Notes: generated by a model from the sequence alone, not told the origin. Shown: positions 53,972 to 64,000, counted from the stretch's first letter. The stretch: DNA of 64,000 nucleotides from Pseudomicrostroma phylloplanum (GCA_039545275.1 BCHS01000012.1:310001-374000); one strand, 5' to 3'. Translations and numbers: made by a program.

Positions 53972-55023
53972 CAGTCAGAGCAGGACAGGCTGCGTTGAGA
54001 GTTCAGAAAATGTTGTAATGGTCGTGTACAGGACAACAAGTCAGGAAGCGTGCAAGTGGCGCGATACCAGTGCCCGCGAGTCAACATAGGCGAGCACATC
54101 CACCAAACCTGTCAATAGAATAGGATCTAATTGTCAATACTATGGAAGCGACCAATTGAAGCAAGCCTCAGTGACTCCTTTTGAAACCCCCCATCTCGCA
54201 TCGGTTCGGATATTGAGACCGACCAAACTCCAGCCTCAATTGCGTATTTCTGAAAGCGTCACCGAGCCCAACTCGATGTCAAACAAAAGTGTGACTTCGC
54301 GTAGGGGCGACTTCGCGGAGGGGTGACTCCGCGTAGGCGAGGACAGGGGCCGAAAAATTCCGAAAATGCCTATGCGGAGGGGCGTTGCGCCTACAAAAAG
54401 TCAAGAAATCGGTAAGCCAATGCCCACAACACTTTGGCTATCGCAGGAGGGATCTACAAACCATGACAGAGATCTGGCCTGCTGCAAGAAGGGAGGAGGG
54501 TATGAGCTGGTCAGCACCACTATCAGGAGCAGCTGCGACTAGGCAGTGATCGACTCAGGCACCAAATCTAGCCGTTTGAGCCTACAGGCACGGCGGTGGC
54601 GCTATGCGGGCGCGCTTTCGACGGACGACGGACGACGGACGGCACGATAGAGGATCCGAGAATCGAGGTACAGGGCGGAGGGGCAGCAGCAAAGCCTTCG
54701 ACGCTGAATTTGAGGCAGTACCCGCTGCTTCTTCTCCTCATCAAGTAGTGGCACCCGCTCCATCATCTCGATCGCCTGCTTCGCGACACACGCGCTGCAG
54801 TCTTCGGCCCGAACGCTCGGCGAGATCATCGTGGCGGACTGTGCGGCAAAGTACTGCCGGACTCACGGACGGCAGATGCGAGCATTGATGGAGCCCCTCT
54901 CTCGAGGCTGACCATCGTGAAGCAAGTGGTTTTGAGCTTCGGCCCTTGATCGAATGCTCGCCTCTCCCTTCTCTATGTCGCACTACATCCTCCTCTTCTG
55001 CGTATCGTCGTTGTGGCTTCACG
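53972..55023. other. 1-kb intergenic region with short GC-rich tandem units
   Basis: It holds the UIM gene 3' region and the promoter of the next plus-strand gene. 54292-54339 is a three-unit tandem repeat (listed separately). The rest shows no supported gene. An upstream non-ATG frame continues from the following gene to about 54946. Confidence 0.45.
54292..54339. repeat. Three 16-bp GC-rich tandem units
   Basis: Units TGACTTCGCGTAGGGG, CGACTTCGCGGAGGGG and TGACTCCGCGTAGGCG follow one another without gaps, each with a central CGCG. A related stretch, TATGCGGAGGGGCG, and an inverted GCGCCTAC lie at about 54371-54394, so the last unit and the latter could pair in a short stem. Seen directly. 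Confidence 0.85.
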
Positions 55024-58000
55024 ATGACTCCTCCCACTTCCGCGGCTATGCAGGGAAGTACTTCCTCACCACCTGCGCCCAGATTCAAGCTCAAGTCGCC
55101 TCGCAGTCTGTCTCGCCTCAAGGCCATGCGGCAGTCGGCGAATTCGACACGGCACACGCCTCAGGATCAACACCCTCCTCTGCCTGCCGTCCCTCACGCT
55201 CCCTTCTCTCTCCCACTCGACTTGCTCAACGTTGCTCCTGTTCAAGGGCGTCGGTCGTCTCTCAACAATCCCTCCCCCTGGCCCTCCTTCCCCAACGCGG
55301 AGACATCAAGCGCTGATGCCCGACCTGACAAGTTCCTAGGCTCCGAACGCCTCACACTACCACGACTAGCCTCGCTTGAGAAGGTACGGGGTACAGAATC
55401 CTCGCCTTCCCCACAAGCGTCCTCCTCATCCGCCGCTGGGCTCTCTCGTAGTAGCGTGGACACAACCACAAACGAGTCAGATCCCTTGACTGCTTCTTCT
55501 ACCGACAGCACCCCTAGGACATCGCCCTCATCCAGTCATCGAGACCTCAAGGAGAGTCAAGCCGCTTCCGCCGAGCTCTGGTCGGGCGGCATTCCCACAA
55601 TGGAAGGACAACCTGGCGATCAAGCGTATACGCCTCCCAGACAATGCCCTGCCAATGGGCGTGGCCACTTCTCCTCCCCCGCAGGCAGTGCAGTGCGAGC
55701 TATGGGTCGCAGGCTTCTGAGGTTTCGCCAGTCATCAGCAAATGAGCCATTGATCACTCCTCTGCCGCTTTCCCTTCAACCTGCTGAAAGCTCGCGAACA
55801 CATCAGCCCGGAAACCGGGAGGAGACCTCACATCACCCCACAGCCACGACGCCACGACAGAGGGACTTCAGCCTCAACAGAGCCCGAAATGACGTCGGTA
55901 TGCCACAGCTACCGCCGCTTCTCAATGTCGGTCCCTCTGTTGAATCTCGGACTGCTTCGCCTAGCGACCGGGTCGTCGATGCATCCGCCTCGAGAGATAG
56001 GCCTGCGACCTCACTAGCTTCAGATTCGGCTCGGTCCCTGCAAGGCGCCTTCGAGATCCTGGATGCTCTGGATGCAGTCATGACGCTAGGAGCTGACGAA
56101 GTCCAGACGATGCTTTCCTCTCAGGCAAGGTTTACTGGCCCTGCTACTGCTTCGTCTTCTACACGGGCCTTTCCTACCTGGCCACATGCTACCGATGACT
56201 TTGCTCCCCCAAGACTGCTGACCGAAGCGCAAATGGCACAACTTGAGGAGGAAGAACGATCGAGGAGACCTCGCAACATCCTTTCCCGATTCTCCCTTTC
56301 TAGTCGCTTCAATCGCCAGTCTCGACCAGATTCGACGGTCTCATCGGTATCAGAGGACGACTATGGTGGAGACGACGACGCACGTCGCTCGGAAAGTCGA
56401 GATGCCCATGGTGGTTTCCATTCCGCGCAAGCATCTTATCGCGAAGCTCTCACATCTATGAGGCGTAGCAACAGCAGCTCTGCGAGCTCTCCGGACGCCT
56501 GCAACAGTAACGATTCTCAGCCATCAGCAGTGCGAAGCATAATAACTCCTGGTCCTACTCCCCGTCGATCCCTCCCAGGACTTGATTCTCCTGCCAAGCG
56601 CGCCCTCCATCATTGCACTCTTCTTAAGGCTCATCCGCAGCTTGCCCATCTTTTCTTGGTCAGTCTGTGCCGCGGCTGGCCAACGAGCGATGATAGGGGC
56701 AATGGGCCCCTCGAGATTCTATACCCCCGATCTGCCAATACTGTTGTTCGGCTCAAAGCAGCAGGGAGAAGGGGTGGAAGTCAGCTGGGCGTCACTGGCG
56801 CGCCTATCACTCCAACAGCCAGAGAGAAAACCATTGAAGTAGGTCACCGACACGTAATGCGGAAACTGAGATTTCATCGTCTCGATCGCGAAGAGATGAT
56901 CGAAATTGGCTTCTTCATGAAGGACTACGCTTCGCACTACATTAGTGGCGATGTCGTCTTGAGGGCCATGGCTACCAGACCTCAAGTGTCGCCTGAGGCG
57001 CTAGCTCGCCCACCTGGGGCCGAGCAGACTGATCATGATGGTCGAGCTTCGGTCAGCATGTTTGGCTCGGCTGCCGGACGCACGAGCAGTCAAACCCGTG
57101 CGGAAGTGAACATGCATGGTCTTGCTCTCTGGGCAGCTCGTAAACCATTCTTGGAGCGATGCGCTATGATCAGAGGCGATATCGGGACCACGTTTGACGT
57201 CGGCGACATCGTCGTGGACTCCGGTCGCGCAACGACAGTACTACCGACTGTCGATGCCGGTTCGCCGAAGCCGGGGAGACCCAGCTACTCGCTGCACCTC
57301 AAGATACAAGCAGGACTCATCCCACCTTTCGGTGTTCCTATGTCGACTGATGTTCCACTGCGCAGAGCTGACCGTGCTGCTAGAGGCGTCAGCAGGATGC
57401 CACCTCCTTGGATCGCGCCGCGAGCTTCTGCAGAGAACCTTGTTCTGCGAGCAAACGCCCAGCCTCTTACGCCCGAGCAGCAGGAGCAGCCAATCTCTGT
57501 ACCGATGTCCATTCAACCTCACGGGCCTCTGGCACATGAGCCCGAACCCTCGGTTCCACACGCAAGTCGGCAAAGGGACAACCCTCAAGGCACGGCAGGC
57601 CCAGCAGAACCGAGAGAGACCGACACAGCACATCGACGCACTTGCAGTCAGACCAGTGTTTCATCCACGGACGACTACTTCCAGTCGGCAGCGAGCTCGC
57701 TTCGCTCTAGCCTCGATGAGCAAGATGAGGATGATGTACCGATTGCTGACTTGTTCGAACGAAGACGAAGCAGCTTGGGGAGGCATGGCAACGGCCGCTC
57801 GTCTTCGTCGACGGAGACTCTGGCAGCTCTTCCATCTTCTGCCACTTCCCCTCCTAGCTCTCCACCGCCACAGGCAATGTATCGTCGAGCTTCGACTCAA
57901 GCTGCTTCGCCGTCTGCTGGTCCGTCGCAGGTAGAGCGTGGTACCTCGCATGTGCAGCGCGGAAAGCAGAGAGAGAGCCAAAATGGCAGCACCCAGAGGA

Positions 58001-58740
58001 ATGCGGAACCCGACCACAGGAGCGAAGAGCGTCGATCCGACGTCGTTGGTCCGACTGGCACTAACAGAGGCCGCAGCAGGTCCACACCACAACGTCTTAG
58101 TCACCAGCTTCCGGGAAGAGCTGCAGGGGATCACACTCCGCTAGGTGTTTCTGTCGATAGCATTCAGAGAGCTTTCATGCTCTCCCCCAGCTCAGCGTCC
58201 TCTTCCCAACGAGATCTGGGAGGACCCTCCCGAGAAGCAAACAGGACCTCCGATACAGTCCGTCGACATAGTCATCAGCCCAGCCCGACCAGGCCTCACA
58301 TGACTAGACGAACAGCCTACAATGAAGAAAGGGCTCCACCGGCTGCTCCCTCCGCACAGCTCGCCCATCAGGTGAACAATGCGGCTTTGATGCGCCCGGG
58401 CAATTCATCACATAGCACCATGGTCTCTGGTGGTAGCCACCGGCACCTCATGGGAGTCCATTACCCGCCGACTCCACCTCGTGCCGGGGTAGCGCCCACG
58501 AATGGCCTGCCCACCACGCTCTCCTCCTCACCCTTTAGGTCTTCATCTTCTAGCCCTTCGCCAGTTGTGGGCCGCGATGCTCCGCGCCAGGTAGTAGGCG
58601 TAGCACAACCTCACCGCCATGATTCCAACGGCGTTCAGCCGCGCCCTAGGCGTCCCACGCAGCCTACTGCTCCTACACCAGAGCGCAGTGCTGTTCAGCA
58701 AAGGAGGGAAAGTAGGGGAGGCGGATCTACTTCTCGATGA
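55024..58740 (+). CDS. Large protein of unknown function with a central ordered domain
   Basis: A single exon of 1,238 residues from the first in-frame ATG at 55024; the earlier start is TTG. Residues 1-500 are Ser/Pro/Arg-rich and disordered, with LARLA-like helices such as ALDAVMTLGADEVQTML (about 345). A folded-looking central part (about 515-800) reads KRALHHCTLLKAHPQLAHLF, WPTSDDRGNGPLEILYP, KLRFHRLDREEMIEIGFFMK, DYASHYISGDVVLRAM and LWAARKPFLERCAMIRGDIG. It is mixed beta/alpha and has no match I can name. The last 400 residues are again low-complexity. No signal or membrane segment. Two flanking genes of like style suggest a run of long, poorly conserved proteins. Confidence 0.7.
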   Translation: MTPPTSAAMQGSTSSPPAPRFKLKSPRSLSRLKAMRQSANSTRHTPQDQHPPLPAVPHAPFSLPLDLLNVAPVQGRRSSLNNPSPWPSFPNAETSSADARPDKFLGSERLTLPRLASLEKVRGTESSPSPQASSSSAAGLSRSSVDTTTNESDPLTASSTDSTPRTSPSSSHRDLKESQAASAELWSGGIPTMEGQPGDQAYTPPRQCPANGRGHFSSPAGSAVRAMGRRLLRFRQSSANEPLITPLPLSLQPAESSRTHQPGNREETSHHPTATTPRQRDFSLNRARNDVGMPQLPPLLNVGPSVESRTASPSDRVVDASASRDRPATSLASDSARSLQGAFEILDALDAVMTLGADEVQTMLSSQARFTGPATASSSTRAFPTWPHATDDFAPPRLLTEAQMAQLEEEERSRRPRNILSRFSLSSRFNRQSRPDSTVSSVSEDDYGGDDDARRSESRDAHGGFHSAQASYREALTSMRRSNSSSASSPDACNSNDSQPSAVRSIITPGPTPRRSLPGLDSPAKRALHHCTLLKAHPQLAHLFLVSLCRGWPTSDDRGNGPLEILYPRSANTVVRLKAAGRRGGSQLGVTGAPITPTAREKTIEVGHRHVMRKLRFHRLDREEMIEIGFFMKDYASHYISGDVVLRAMATRPQVSPEALARPPGAEQTDHDGRASVSMFGSAAGRTSSQTRAEVNMHGLALWAARKPFLERCAMIRGDIGTTFDVGDIVVDSGRATTVLPTVDAGSPKPGRPSYSLHLKIQAGLIPPFGVPMSTDVPLRRADRAARGVSRMPPPWIAPRASAENLVLRANAQPLTPEQQEQPISVPMSIQPHGPLAHEPEPSVPHASRQRDNPQGTAGPAEPRETDTAHRRTCSQTSVSSTDDYFQSAASSLRSSLDEQDEDDVPIADLFERRRSSLGRHGNGRSSSSTETLAALPSSATSPPSSPPPQAMYRRASTQAASPSAGPSQVERGTSHVQRGKQRESQNGSTQRNAEPDHRSEERRSDVVGPTGTNRGRSRSTPQRLSHQLPGRAAGDHTPLGVSVDSIQRAFMLSPSSASSSQRDLGGPSREANRTSDTVRRHSHQPSPTRPHMTRRTAYNEERAPPAAPSAQLAHQVNNAALMRPGNSSHSTMVSGGSHRHLMGVHYPPTPPRAGVAPTNGLPTTLSSSPFRSSSSSPSPVVGRDAPRQVVGVAQPHRHDSNGVQPRPRRPTQPTAPTPERSAVQQRRESRGGGSTSR

Positions 58741-59858
58741 TCGCGCTCTCTTAGCCAACCGTTTCGACCTCCTCTTGCCTGCCTCCTGCCCTTGCGACAA
58801 AGCGACCGTCCTGACCGCGTTCGATGTACATAGTCTACTCTTCACGCATTCTGCCAGCACCTACCCATCTAATGTACCCTCATCGTGCCCAGCTTCACTC
58901 CTGCATCTCTTTCATGCGGAGACGTAATGGACACTTGCTTCTTGACCCGTCTTGCTTTCCTGTGTGCGCCATTGTCATTGCCAAAACTTGAGTCTGTTCT
59001 CCCCAGCGACGTTGCTAAAGCATGAGCATTTCGATGCCCATCGCCTCAAGCTTTCCCCATCGAGCTGCCCATCGATCTACGATCCTCGGCCTTCAGTAGT
59101 GTTGCCTGCCTCCGAGTAGTCTCCCTCTCTCACCTGCACTTTCTGTTGCTGGTTGCGCACAAGGCTAGCCAGCCGGGCGGGCGTCAGGGCAATAGCAATC
59201 CCCTGCCGCGCCGCGCCGATCGATCACGTTCCGCCTCATCGCCGATGCCGATCCCAAGGACACGGATGGGCCCCGCAAAGGAAGCAGAAGCAAAAGGCAA
59301 AACACCTTCGTCATCGCTGCCCTTTCTACAGCATACTCGTTGCTCATGACGCCCAATCAGAGCTCACAAGGCGGTTGCTCCTCGCTGCATCACGATGTCC
59401 TGAGCTATAGCTCAAGAAGTGGGTTGCTTTTCCTAGCATCACGTTGCTTGCTAGAGATGCCCTGCGATCTCCATGGACCTGCATCCCTCGTGGCTACTGC
59501 CAACATTGCCGGGGAGATTCTGATAGATGGAGTGCTCTTTGCTTATCGGGAGGGATCGTAGATGTCGGACGTGCTAGCCTGGACAGCTCAAGAGCAATCG
59601 CGGGTGACATAAAGGCTCGGGGCACTTCTGGTCTCCCCGTTGAGAGCAGATGACTGCAGGCTACCTCACTATACCTACTCTTCCAGCCTCCTTGCCCGCA
59701 GACCTGGCGTTCCTTCCTCACCCACAACACTTGGAGGCTTGGCCTCAGCCTCAGCGTTTCAAGCTCAGCTGATCTGGGCTCAACGAACGCAACAAGCCGC
59801 TCGCTGACCATCGGAGATCTAGTAGAGCGCCATCTAGCTCTCATAGCTTGTGCACAGC
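58741..59858. other. 1.1-kb intergenic region
   Basis: It lies between two plus-strand genes. Composition is C/T-rich in places (58990-59150). Several small frames occur, none with protein-like character. No repeat was seen. Confidence 0.45.
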
Positions 59859-62627
59859 ATGCAGACCTCAACGAGAAGGTCCTCAGACATGTCTGAGGGA
59901 ACGCTCAACAGCAACTCCAATGATTCGGCCATCGAGCTCTTCGATCTCTCGCCGGCTTGCCTAGCCACCAGGAAGCAAGACAGTCAATGCCGCTCTGTAT
60001 CCTCCTACCTCAACATGATGCGACTCAGAGCGCCGCATAAGTCGCGGGGCTGTCATTCACTGCAGGCTGCGCCTCGGGAAAGGGACGAAGATGGACCGAG
60101 GAGGGCTTACTCGCTCGACCTCGTAGCTCGGCACAGGTCTCCCTCCCAGCAACACCACACCTCTTCGTTCCAACTGTTCAATAGACCCACTCACGAGTGC
60201 AGTCTGGAGAGCTTGCCCTTCATCAGCGAATGCAGTCGGCAGAATGAGCACACTGTGCCCGACACGCGCCTACTGGATCCGCACTATCGACGCGCCTCCA
60301 CCTTGCGCGTATCCGCACCCACCACGGCCGTCTCTGAGCACTTTCCACTCGATGTAGGTCTGCTACGTGCAGTGAACGATCGACTTTCGAAAGAAATCAG
60401 TGTGATCGCCGATCCAGAGTTACCTCTCACGAGAGGCAGGCGAGGAAATGCCGACAAGATCTTCGAGGAGGCTTTCGACAATGCTGTCGTGTGCCTGTCG
60501 TCTCGCGACTCACCCTCCTCGTCTGCTGGCCGCGTCGAAGAGACAGCCCTGACTAGTGGCGTCGAACGCGGCAGAACGTCAACACAGCTACACGCACTCA
60601 CAAAAGAGTGCAGTCGAAGCCAAGCATCCAGGAGGCCTTCGCAATCTTGGTCACTCTTGGCAGACTGTGGGAGTCCGCCGGCTCAACTGTCAGAGCTCTG
60701 CTTTGCCTCATCACCCGCCTTGACGGTCTCGTACCAGGCAGACACCTCGCACGGCAATAGCATCACTTTGCAGAGAGCACCCGGCGTCGATTTGACCTCA
60801 AGGGAGCTATCACCTTTCGCCTCTCCCTCAGGTGACGAGTGTAAAGCAGGTGCCGATTCGCGCACGACTTCAAGCTATTCTTCGATGGACAGCGAGTCCT
60901 CGAATGACGCTGTTGAGGGAAGCAGACACGCAACTCCATCTCAACTCATCGCAGACGAGGAAGTCGGCTGCATTCTGGAGGAGCTCTGCGACCTTGATGA
61001 GCGACCCCTTGGACACGCCAGGTACATCGAGCTGGATGTCTCGCCCTCTTCGGCAGCAACGGCAAGTTCCGGGTACGGATCGGATGAGGCTCCTGTGATA
61101 AACCTCAAGTTGCGTACTCGATCTAATACTCTCGAGACCTCTGAGACCCCAAAGAGGACCCTCCCGCCCATCGGTCCTCCGCCGACCGCAGATCTACCTG
61201 CTTTACCGGCAAGCGCAGGCAATACGAAAAGCTACTCTATCAGCCCAGTGGGCCGACCACCAGCTCGCTCCAGATCAGTCACCGACATGCTCTCCCGAAG
61301 AGACAGCCCTGTCATCGGACCCCGCAGGCGCGCTGCGGAGGATAGGCGCTCTCCACCTGAGTCGAAGTCGGCTTACTTTGCTTCTGCTTGTAAAGAGCAG
61401 CAGAGACCGTCGAGCTCAGCAGAGCAGCACTTTCCACGCATGGTGACCACGCCTACGGGACTTCCTTGCCCGCCCCGGCCTCCAAGAGACCCGAGGAGGC
61501 CTTCGACTGGTGCTGAGGGAGCGGAGAGGCCGCGGTTGCTCAGCTCTGCGTGTAGTATCAGGAGCGACATGCCGATGTCTACAAGCGTGACACAAGCGCT
61601 TAAGCATCGGCTACCTGCTTGTGCGAGCAGCCAGGCAGACGTCGGTGCTACAGCCGCCCTGCGAGTTGTCGCCGGCCCTCGCTTCTACGGTCACGAGCCC
61701 AGCAATGTTATGCCGATGGCCCCTGAGGAAGCCGCTCACCAGCTTGCCCGGGAACAGGAAGCAAGCACCGCTGCAGTACACCTCTGGAGGGACAAGGTGC
61801 TGGCACCTGTACCTGCAGTCGACGCGACTCAGCGCGCGCACAAGATCGGCCGTGGTATACTAGATCGTGTGCAGAACCTGGTAGCTCTCAAGACTGCTAC
61901 CGTTGCGCAAGGCTCTGCTTGTGAACGACACGCCACGACACAGCAGCACCCTGAACGATGGTCACCTGTCTCGGAGAGGACTGCCGTGCTCCTGCTGCGC
62001 GGTCGAAGCTTGAGCGAAGGTGAACAGGGCGGACAGCCAGTCCCCACGCCGTTTGAGACGCGCCTCCTCAACAGGGCTGCAACGTCGCGAACTGCCATGA
62101 CCACTTGTCGACCTGCTACGGCGGGCCGCTCTCAAGATGCGTGTGAACGAGGGCCTCCCTCTTGGGGAGTAGAGAGGGAGACCCCGATCGCTGCAGCTCA
62201 CCGAATTCAGAAGGCACTTCCTCGGCGACCGTTCACGAGCCATGCCGAACGCAAGATCAGCAGCACCGCCCGAGGCGCCGTTACTCCTCCGCGTGTGGTC
62301 GACCCGCAACGTCAGGTGATGGAGGTAACACCCCACCACTCGAGGTGTCTCAGTGGTGCCGGTGCTTCTAGCATTCCTCCGCCGCCATTCCTAGCCACGA
62401 TTCCGACCACGAGGACCAGAAGTATCAAGAAGGAGAAATCCGTTCCTGAGAATCTCCGCAGCGCGCTTGGAAGAAGCGGCAGTGGCAGCAAGGAGAGCAT
62501 TGCTCTCCCGCACTTGGTCCGAGTCAAGAGTAGCAGCACCGGAAGCGGCAGTGCTCATGGTCCGTCCTGCCTGACTTCAGCTTCTTCGTCCTGGTCCTCT
62601 CTTTCTACCAGACGGCTGACGGAGTAA
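59859..62627 (+). CDS. Large disordered Ser/Arg-rich protein of unknown function
   Basis: A single exon of 922 residues from the ATG at 59859 (a second ATG at 59889 is equally possible; the farther in-frame start is GTG). The protein is dominated by Ser, Arg, Thr and Pro, with many RRxS and SP sites that could be phosphorylated. Short ordered-looking helices are visible: LDVGLLRAVNDRLSKEISVI (about 165-185), GNADKIFEEAFDNAVVCL (about 200-217) and EEAAHQLAREQEASTAAVHLWRDKVL split around 620-650. No domain, signal or membrane segment recognised. It converges on the Vma22-like gene about 230 bp away. Confidence 0.65.
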   Translation: MQTSTRRSSDMSEGTLNSNSNDSAIELFDLSPACLATRKQDSQCRSVSSYLNMMRLRAPHKSRGCHSLQAAPRERDEDGPRRAYSLDLVARHRSPSQQHHTSSFQLFNRPTHECSLESLPFISECSRQNEHTVPDTRLLDPHYRRASTLRVSAPTTAVSEHFPLDVGLLRAVNDRLSKEISVIADPELPLTRGRRGNADKIFEEAFDNAVVCLSSRDSPSSSAGRVEETALTSGVERGRTSTQLHALTKECSRSQASRRPSQSWSLLADCGSPPAQLSELCFASSPALTVSYQADTSHGNSITLQRAPGVDLTSRELSPFASPSGDECKAGADSRTTSSYSSMDSESSNDAVEGSRHATPSQLIADEEVGCILEELCDLDERPLGHARYIELDVSPSSAATASSGYGSDEAPVINLKLRTRSNTLETSETPKRTLPPIGPPPTADLPALPASAGNTKSYSISPVGRPPARSRSVTDMLSRRDSPVIGPRRRAAEDRRSPPESKSAYFASACKEQQRPSSSAEQHFPRMVTTPTGLPCPPRPPRDPRRPSTGAEGAERPRLLSSACSIRSDMPMSTSVTQALKHRLPACASSQADVGATAALRVVAGPRFYGHEPSNVMPMAPEEAAHQLAREQEASTAAVHLWRDKVLAPVPAVDATQRAHKIGRGILDRVQNLVALKTATVAQGSACERHATTQQHPERWSPVSERTAVLLLRGRSLSEGEQGGQPVPTPFETRLLNRAATSRTAMTTCRPATAGRSQDACERGPPSWGVERETPIAAAHRIQKALPRRPFTSHAERKISSTARGAVTPPRVVDPQRQVMEVTPHHSRCLSGAGASSIPPPPFLATIPTTRTRSIKKEKSVPENLRSALGRSGSGSKESIALPHLVRVKSSSTGSGSAHGPSCLTSASSSWSSLSTRRLTE

Positions 62628-62857
62628 GAGCCTCGGAGCGGGGACGAGAAGGATCATACGGACTTGCTCGTCACCTTGAATCCTCCGCCAATTTTTTTCT
62701 CCTTCGTCCTCTCTTCTTGCCCGTCTTGCTTCGTGTCGCGTCTTCCTCTGTATAATCGCTCCTCAGTGATTCCTGGATATGCTACCATACGGATTGTGAC
62801 GATGATTGTGTATTGACAAGTGAGAGCATGCTTTTGATCGCCCAGCACTCGACGTCT

Positions 62858-64000
62858 TCACCGTTCTCCCTCTTGATATGTCGAGCCCGTCGCACCGCCC
62901 TTTCTGGCCAGCCTGATCGCCTCCTCGAGCCGCTGCAGCTTCATGCTCAATTCCACCAGGCCCATCCCCGATCCAGCAGCCTCCTCCTTCTCGCCCACCT
63001 TCTCATCTTCGCGGTCCGCTTTCTTATCTCCCTGAGTGGCCGCTCCTTGCACAATGACCTCCAGAGCGCTACGGAAATCCTGTCTGGCTCGGCGCAGCTT
63101 GGCCGAGGGGAGGGCAGAAAATTGGTAGAGGGCGGAGGGAGGGAGAGGAGCTGGCTTGCTGCTATCGCCAGACTTCTCCTTCGCTTTCTTTTCATCCTTT
63201 GGCACGGGGTGCTTCGTGCCTGGCTGGAGAGGCTCTGCCTTTTCCTCTGTGACGGATGCAGATGGGGAAGTAGGCTTGCGACGCCGCAGACCAGAGGTCG
63301 ACTCTTCTGTCTTCTCGCTCAAGACCTCATCGGCAGCCGCCTCCTTCCCCTCTTCAGGCACGTTCCTCTCCACATCATGCAAAATCCACCCTTGCGTATC
63401 CACCTCGACCTCCCTCGTCAGCCTCGCGTCCCACAGACTCCTGCGTGCGCCAGCCGTGGTGCCCCACCCACCAGCGGCCATCTGTGCCGAGGAGAGGTTG
63501 AAGAAGCCCCTGCTAAGCGTGGCGGAGAGGGTCTCGCGAAGCTCGAGATAGTCGTCCAGGAGGGAGAGGTACTCCATCAGGAGAGAGTCGACGTCGCTGG
63601 CGGCGGGGGTGGGAGGCTTGACTTCATCGTCGTTGATGGCGGCTGCGTTCGGAACGGAGCTGGGAAACCCTGCCGATCCGTCCTGGACCTCTTGAGGAGC
63701 AGACTGGTCTCGCTGAGCCGAATTCGCAGGCGTTTCGGCCGCCTCGTAGCTGCCACCACCAGGCATGAGCTCATCGGGAATGGAGAAAGGCATGACAGTC
63801 ATATCCCTCTCCACCTCCCTCTCCTCTCGTTTCCTCCCATCAGACACCCCACTATCCTGTGTTGCTAGTCTGGACGTCAACGGAACCGACTCTTCCTCTT
63901 CGTTTTCATCCTCATCTTTGCGAAGCACTGCGGACTCTGAAGCTGACTCTGGAGCTCCTACACCCCATCTGACGAGATAGTGTCCAGCCAGGATGAGCGA
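62858..64000 (-). CDS. VMA22: Vma22/CCDC115-like V-ATPase assembly factor, frame open at right edge
   Basis: The frame runs from the stop at 62858 to beyond the right edge. From the first ATG (63802) it gives 314 residues. The Vma22/CCDC115 hallmark LLMEYLSLLDDYLELRETLS followed by GFFNLSSAQMA is near residues 75-110. A second conserved block, LYQFSALPSAKLRRARQDFRSAL, and a C-terminal LVELSMKLQRLEEAIRLAR helix complete the pattern. In yeast Vma22 works with Vma12 and Vma21 in the ER to assemble the V-ATPase membrane sector. The long acidic/Lys insert in the middle is common in fungal members. Between 64000 and 63802 the same frame stays open and encodes a hydrophobic stretch (SLILAGHYLVRWGVG) and an acidic linker, which is either a 5' extension or part of another gene. 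Confidence 0.75.
   Translation of the reverse strand, partial: SLILAGHYLVRWGVGAPESASESAVLRKDEDENEEEESVPLTSRLATQDSGVSDGRKREEREVERDMTVMPFSIPDELMPGGGSYEAAETPANSAQRDQSAPQEVQDGSAGFPSSVPNAAAINDDEVKPPTPAASDVDSLLMEYLSLLDDYLELRETLSATLSRGFFNLSSAQMAAGGWGTTAGARRSLWDARLTREVEVDTQGWILHDVERNVPEEGKEAAADEVLSEKTEESTSGLRRRKPTSPSASVTEEKAEPLQPGTKHPVPKDEKKAKEKSGDSSKPAPLPPSALYQFSALPSAKLRRARQDFRSALEVIVQGAATQGDKKADREDEKVGEKEEAAGSGMGLVELSMKLQRLEEAIRLARKGGATGSTYQEGER

Noticed and set aside
54292..54394. tRNA or structured RNA gene
   Set aside because: No A-box/B-box or cloverleaf pairing could be found; only short tandem units and one weak stem.

Overview
The window is a gene-dense stretch of nuclear DNA from a filamentous or dimorphic fungus. 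Genes lie on both strands and are split by short introns, mostly about 70-140 nt, with GTGAGT or GTAAGT donors and CAG or TAG acceptors. Flanking sequence is GC-rich and there are many long Ser/Pro-rich proteins. The gene set (Pet127, complex I NDUFA9, a Zn2Cys6 factor, an areA-GATA-like regulator, a Dal5-type transporter, a GPI-anchored Kre9-like wall protein) fits a basidiomycete. Ustilaginomycotina (smut-related fungi) is my best guess, but it is an inference from overall style and not from a marker gene. I see no transposon, tRNA, rRNA or CRISPR array.

Layout. 1-7 kb: a secreted Kre9-like GPI protein, a DUF952 protein, a GMC oxidoreductase and mitochondrial ribosomal protein uL3m. 7.5-19 kb: a DDT-WHIM-PHD chromatin protein and two low-complexity proteins. 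19-29 kb: an areA-GATA-like/DUF3295 regulator, a Tda3-like FAD oxidoreductase, a DUF2306-like membrane protein and an allantoate-type MFS permease. 29-43 kb: a vWA protein, PET127, NDUFA9, a PPR protein, a small basic protein and an F-box protein. 43-50 kb: a Zn2Cys6 factor, S-formylglutathione hydrolase and an acetyl-CoA transporter. 50-64 kb: three very long disordered proteins, one with ubiquitin-interacting motifs, and a Vma22-like V-ATPase assembly factor running off the right edge.

Working together. Four nuclear genes for mitochondrial proteins occur here (uL3m, PET127, NDUFA9, PPR). PET127 and NDUFA9 are divergent across about 357 bp and may share a promoter. Otherwise neighbours look functionally unrelated, as is usual in fungal housekeeping regions. 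There is no recognisable biosynthetic cluster. The nutrient-linked genes at 19-29 kb (nitrogen-type regulator, FAD amine/amino-acid-type oxidase, allantoate-type permease) are suggestive but not proof of a module.

Gene models were built by hand, joining reading frames at splice sites that keep phase. Exon borders are given in the entries. Starts of the long disordered proteins are the least certain part.
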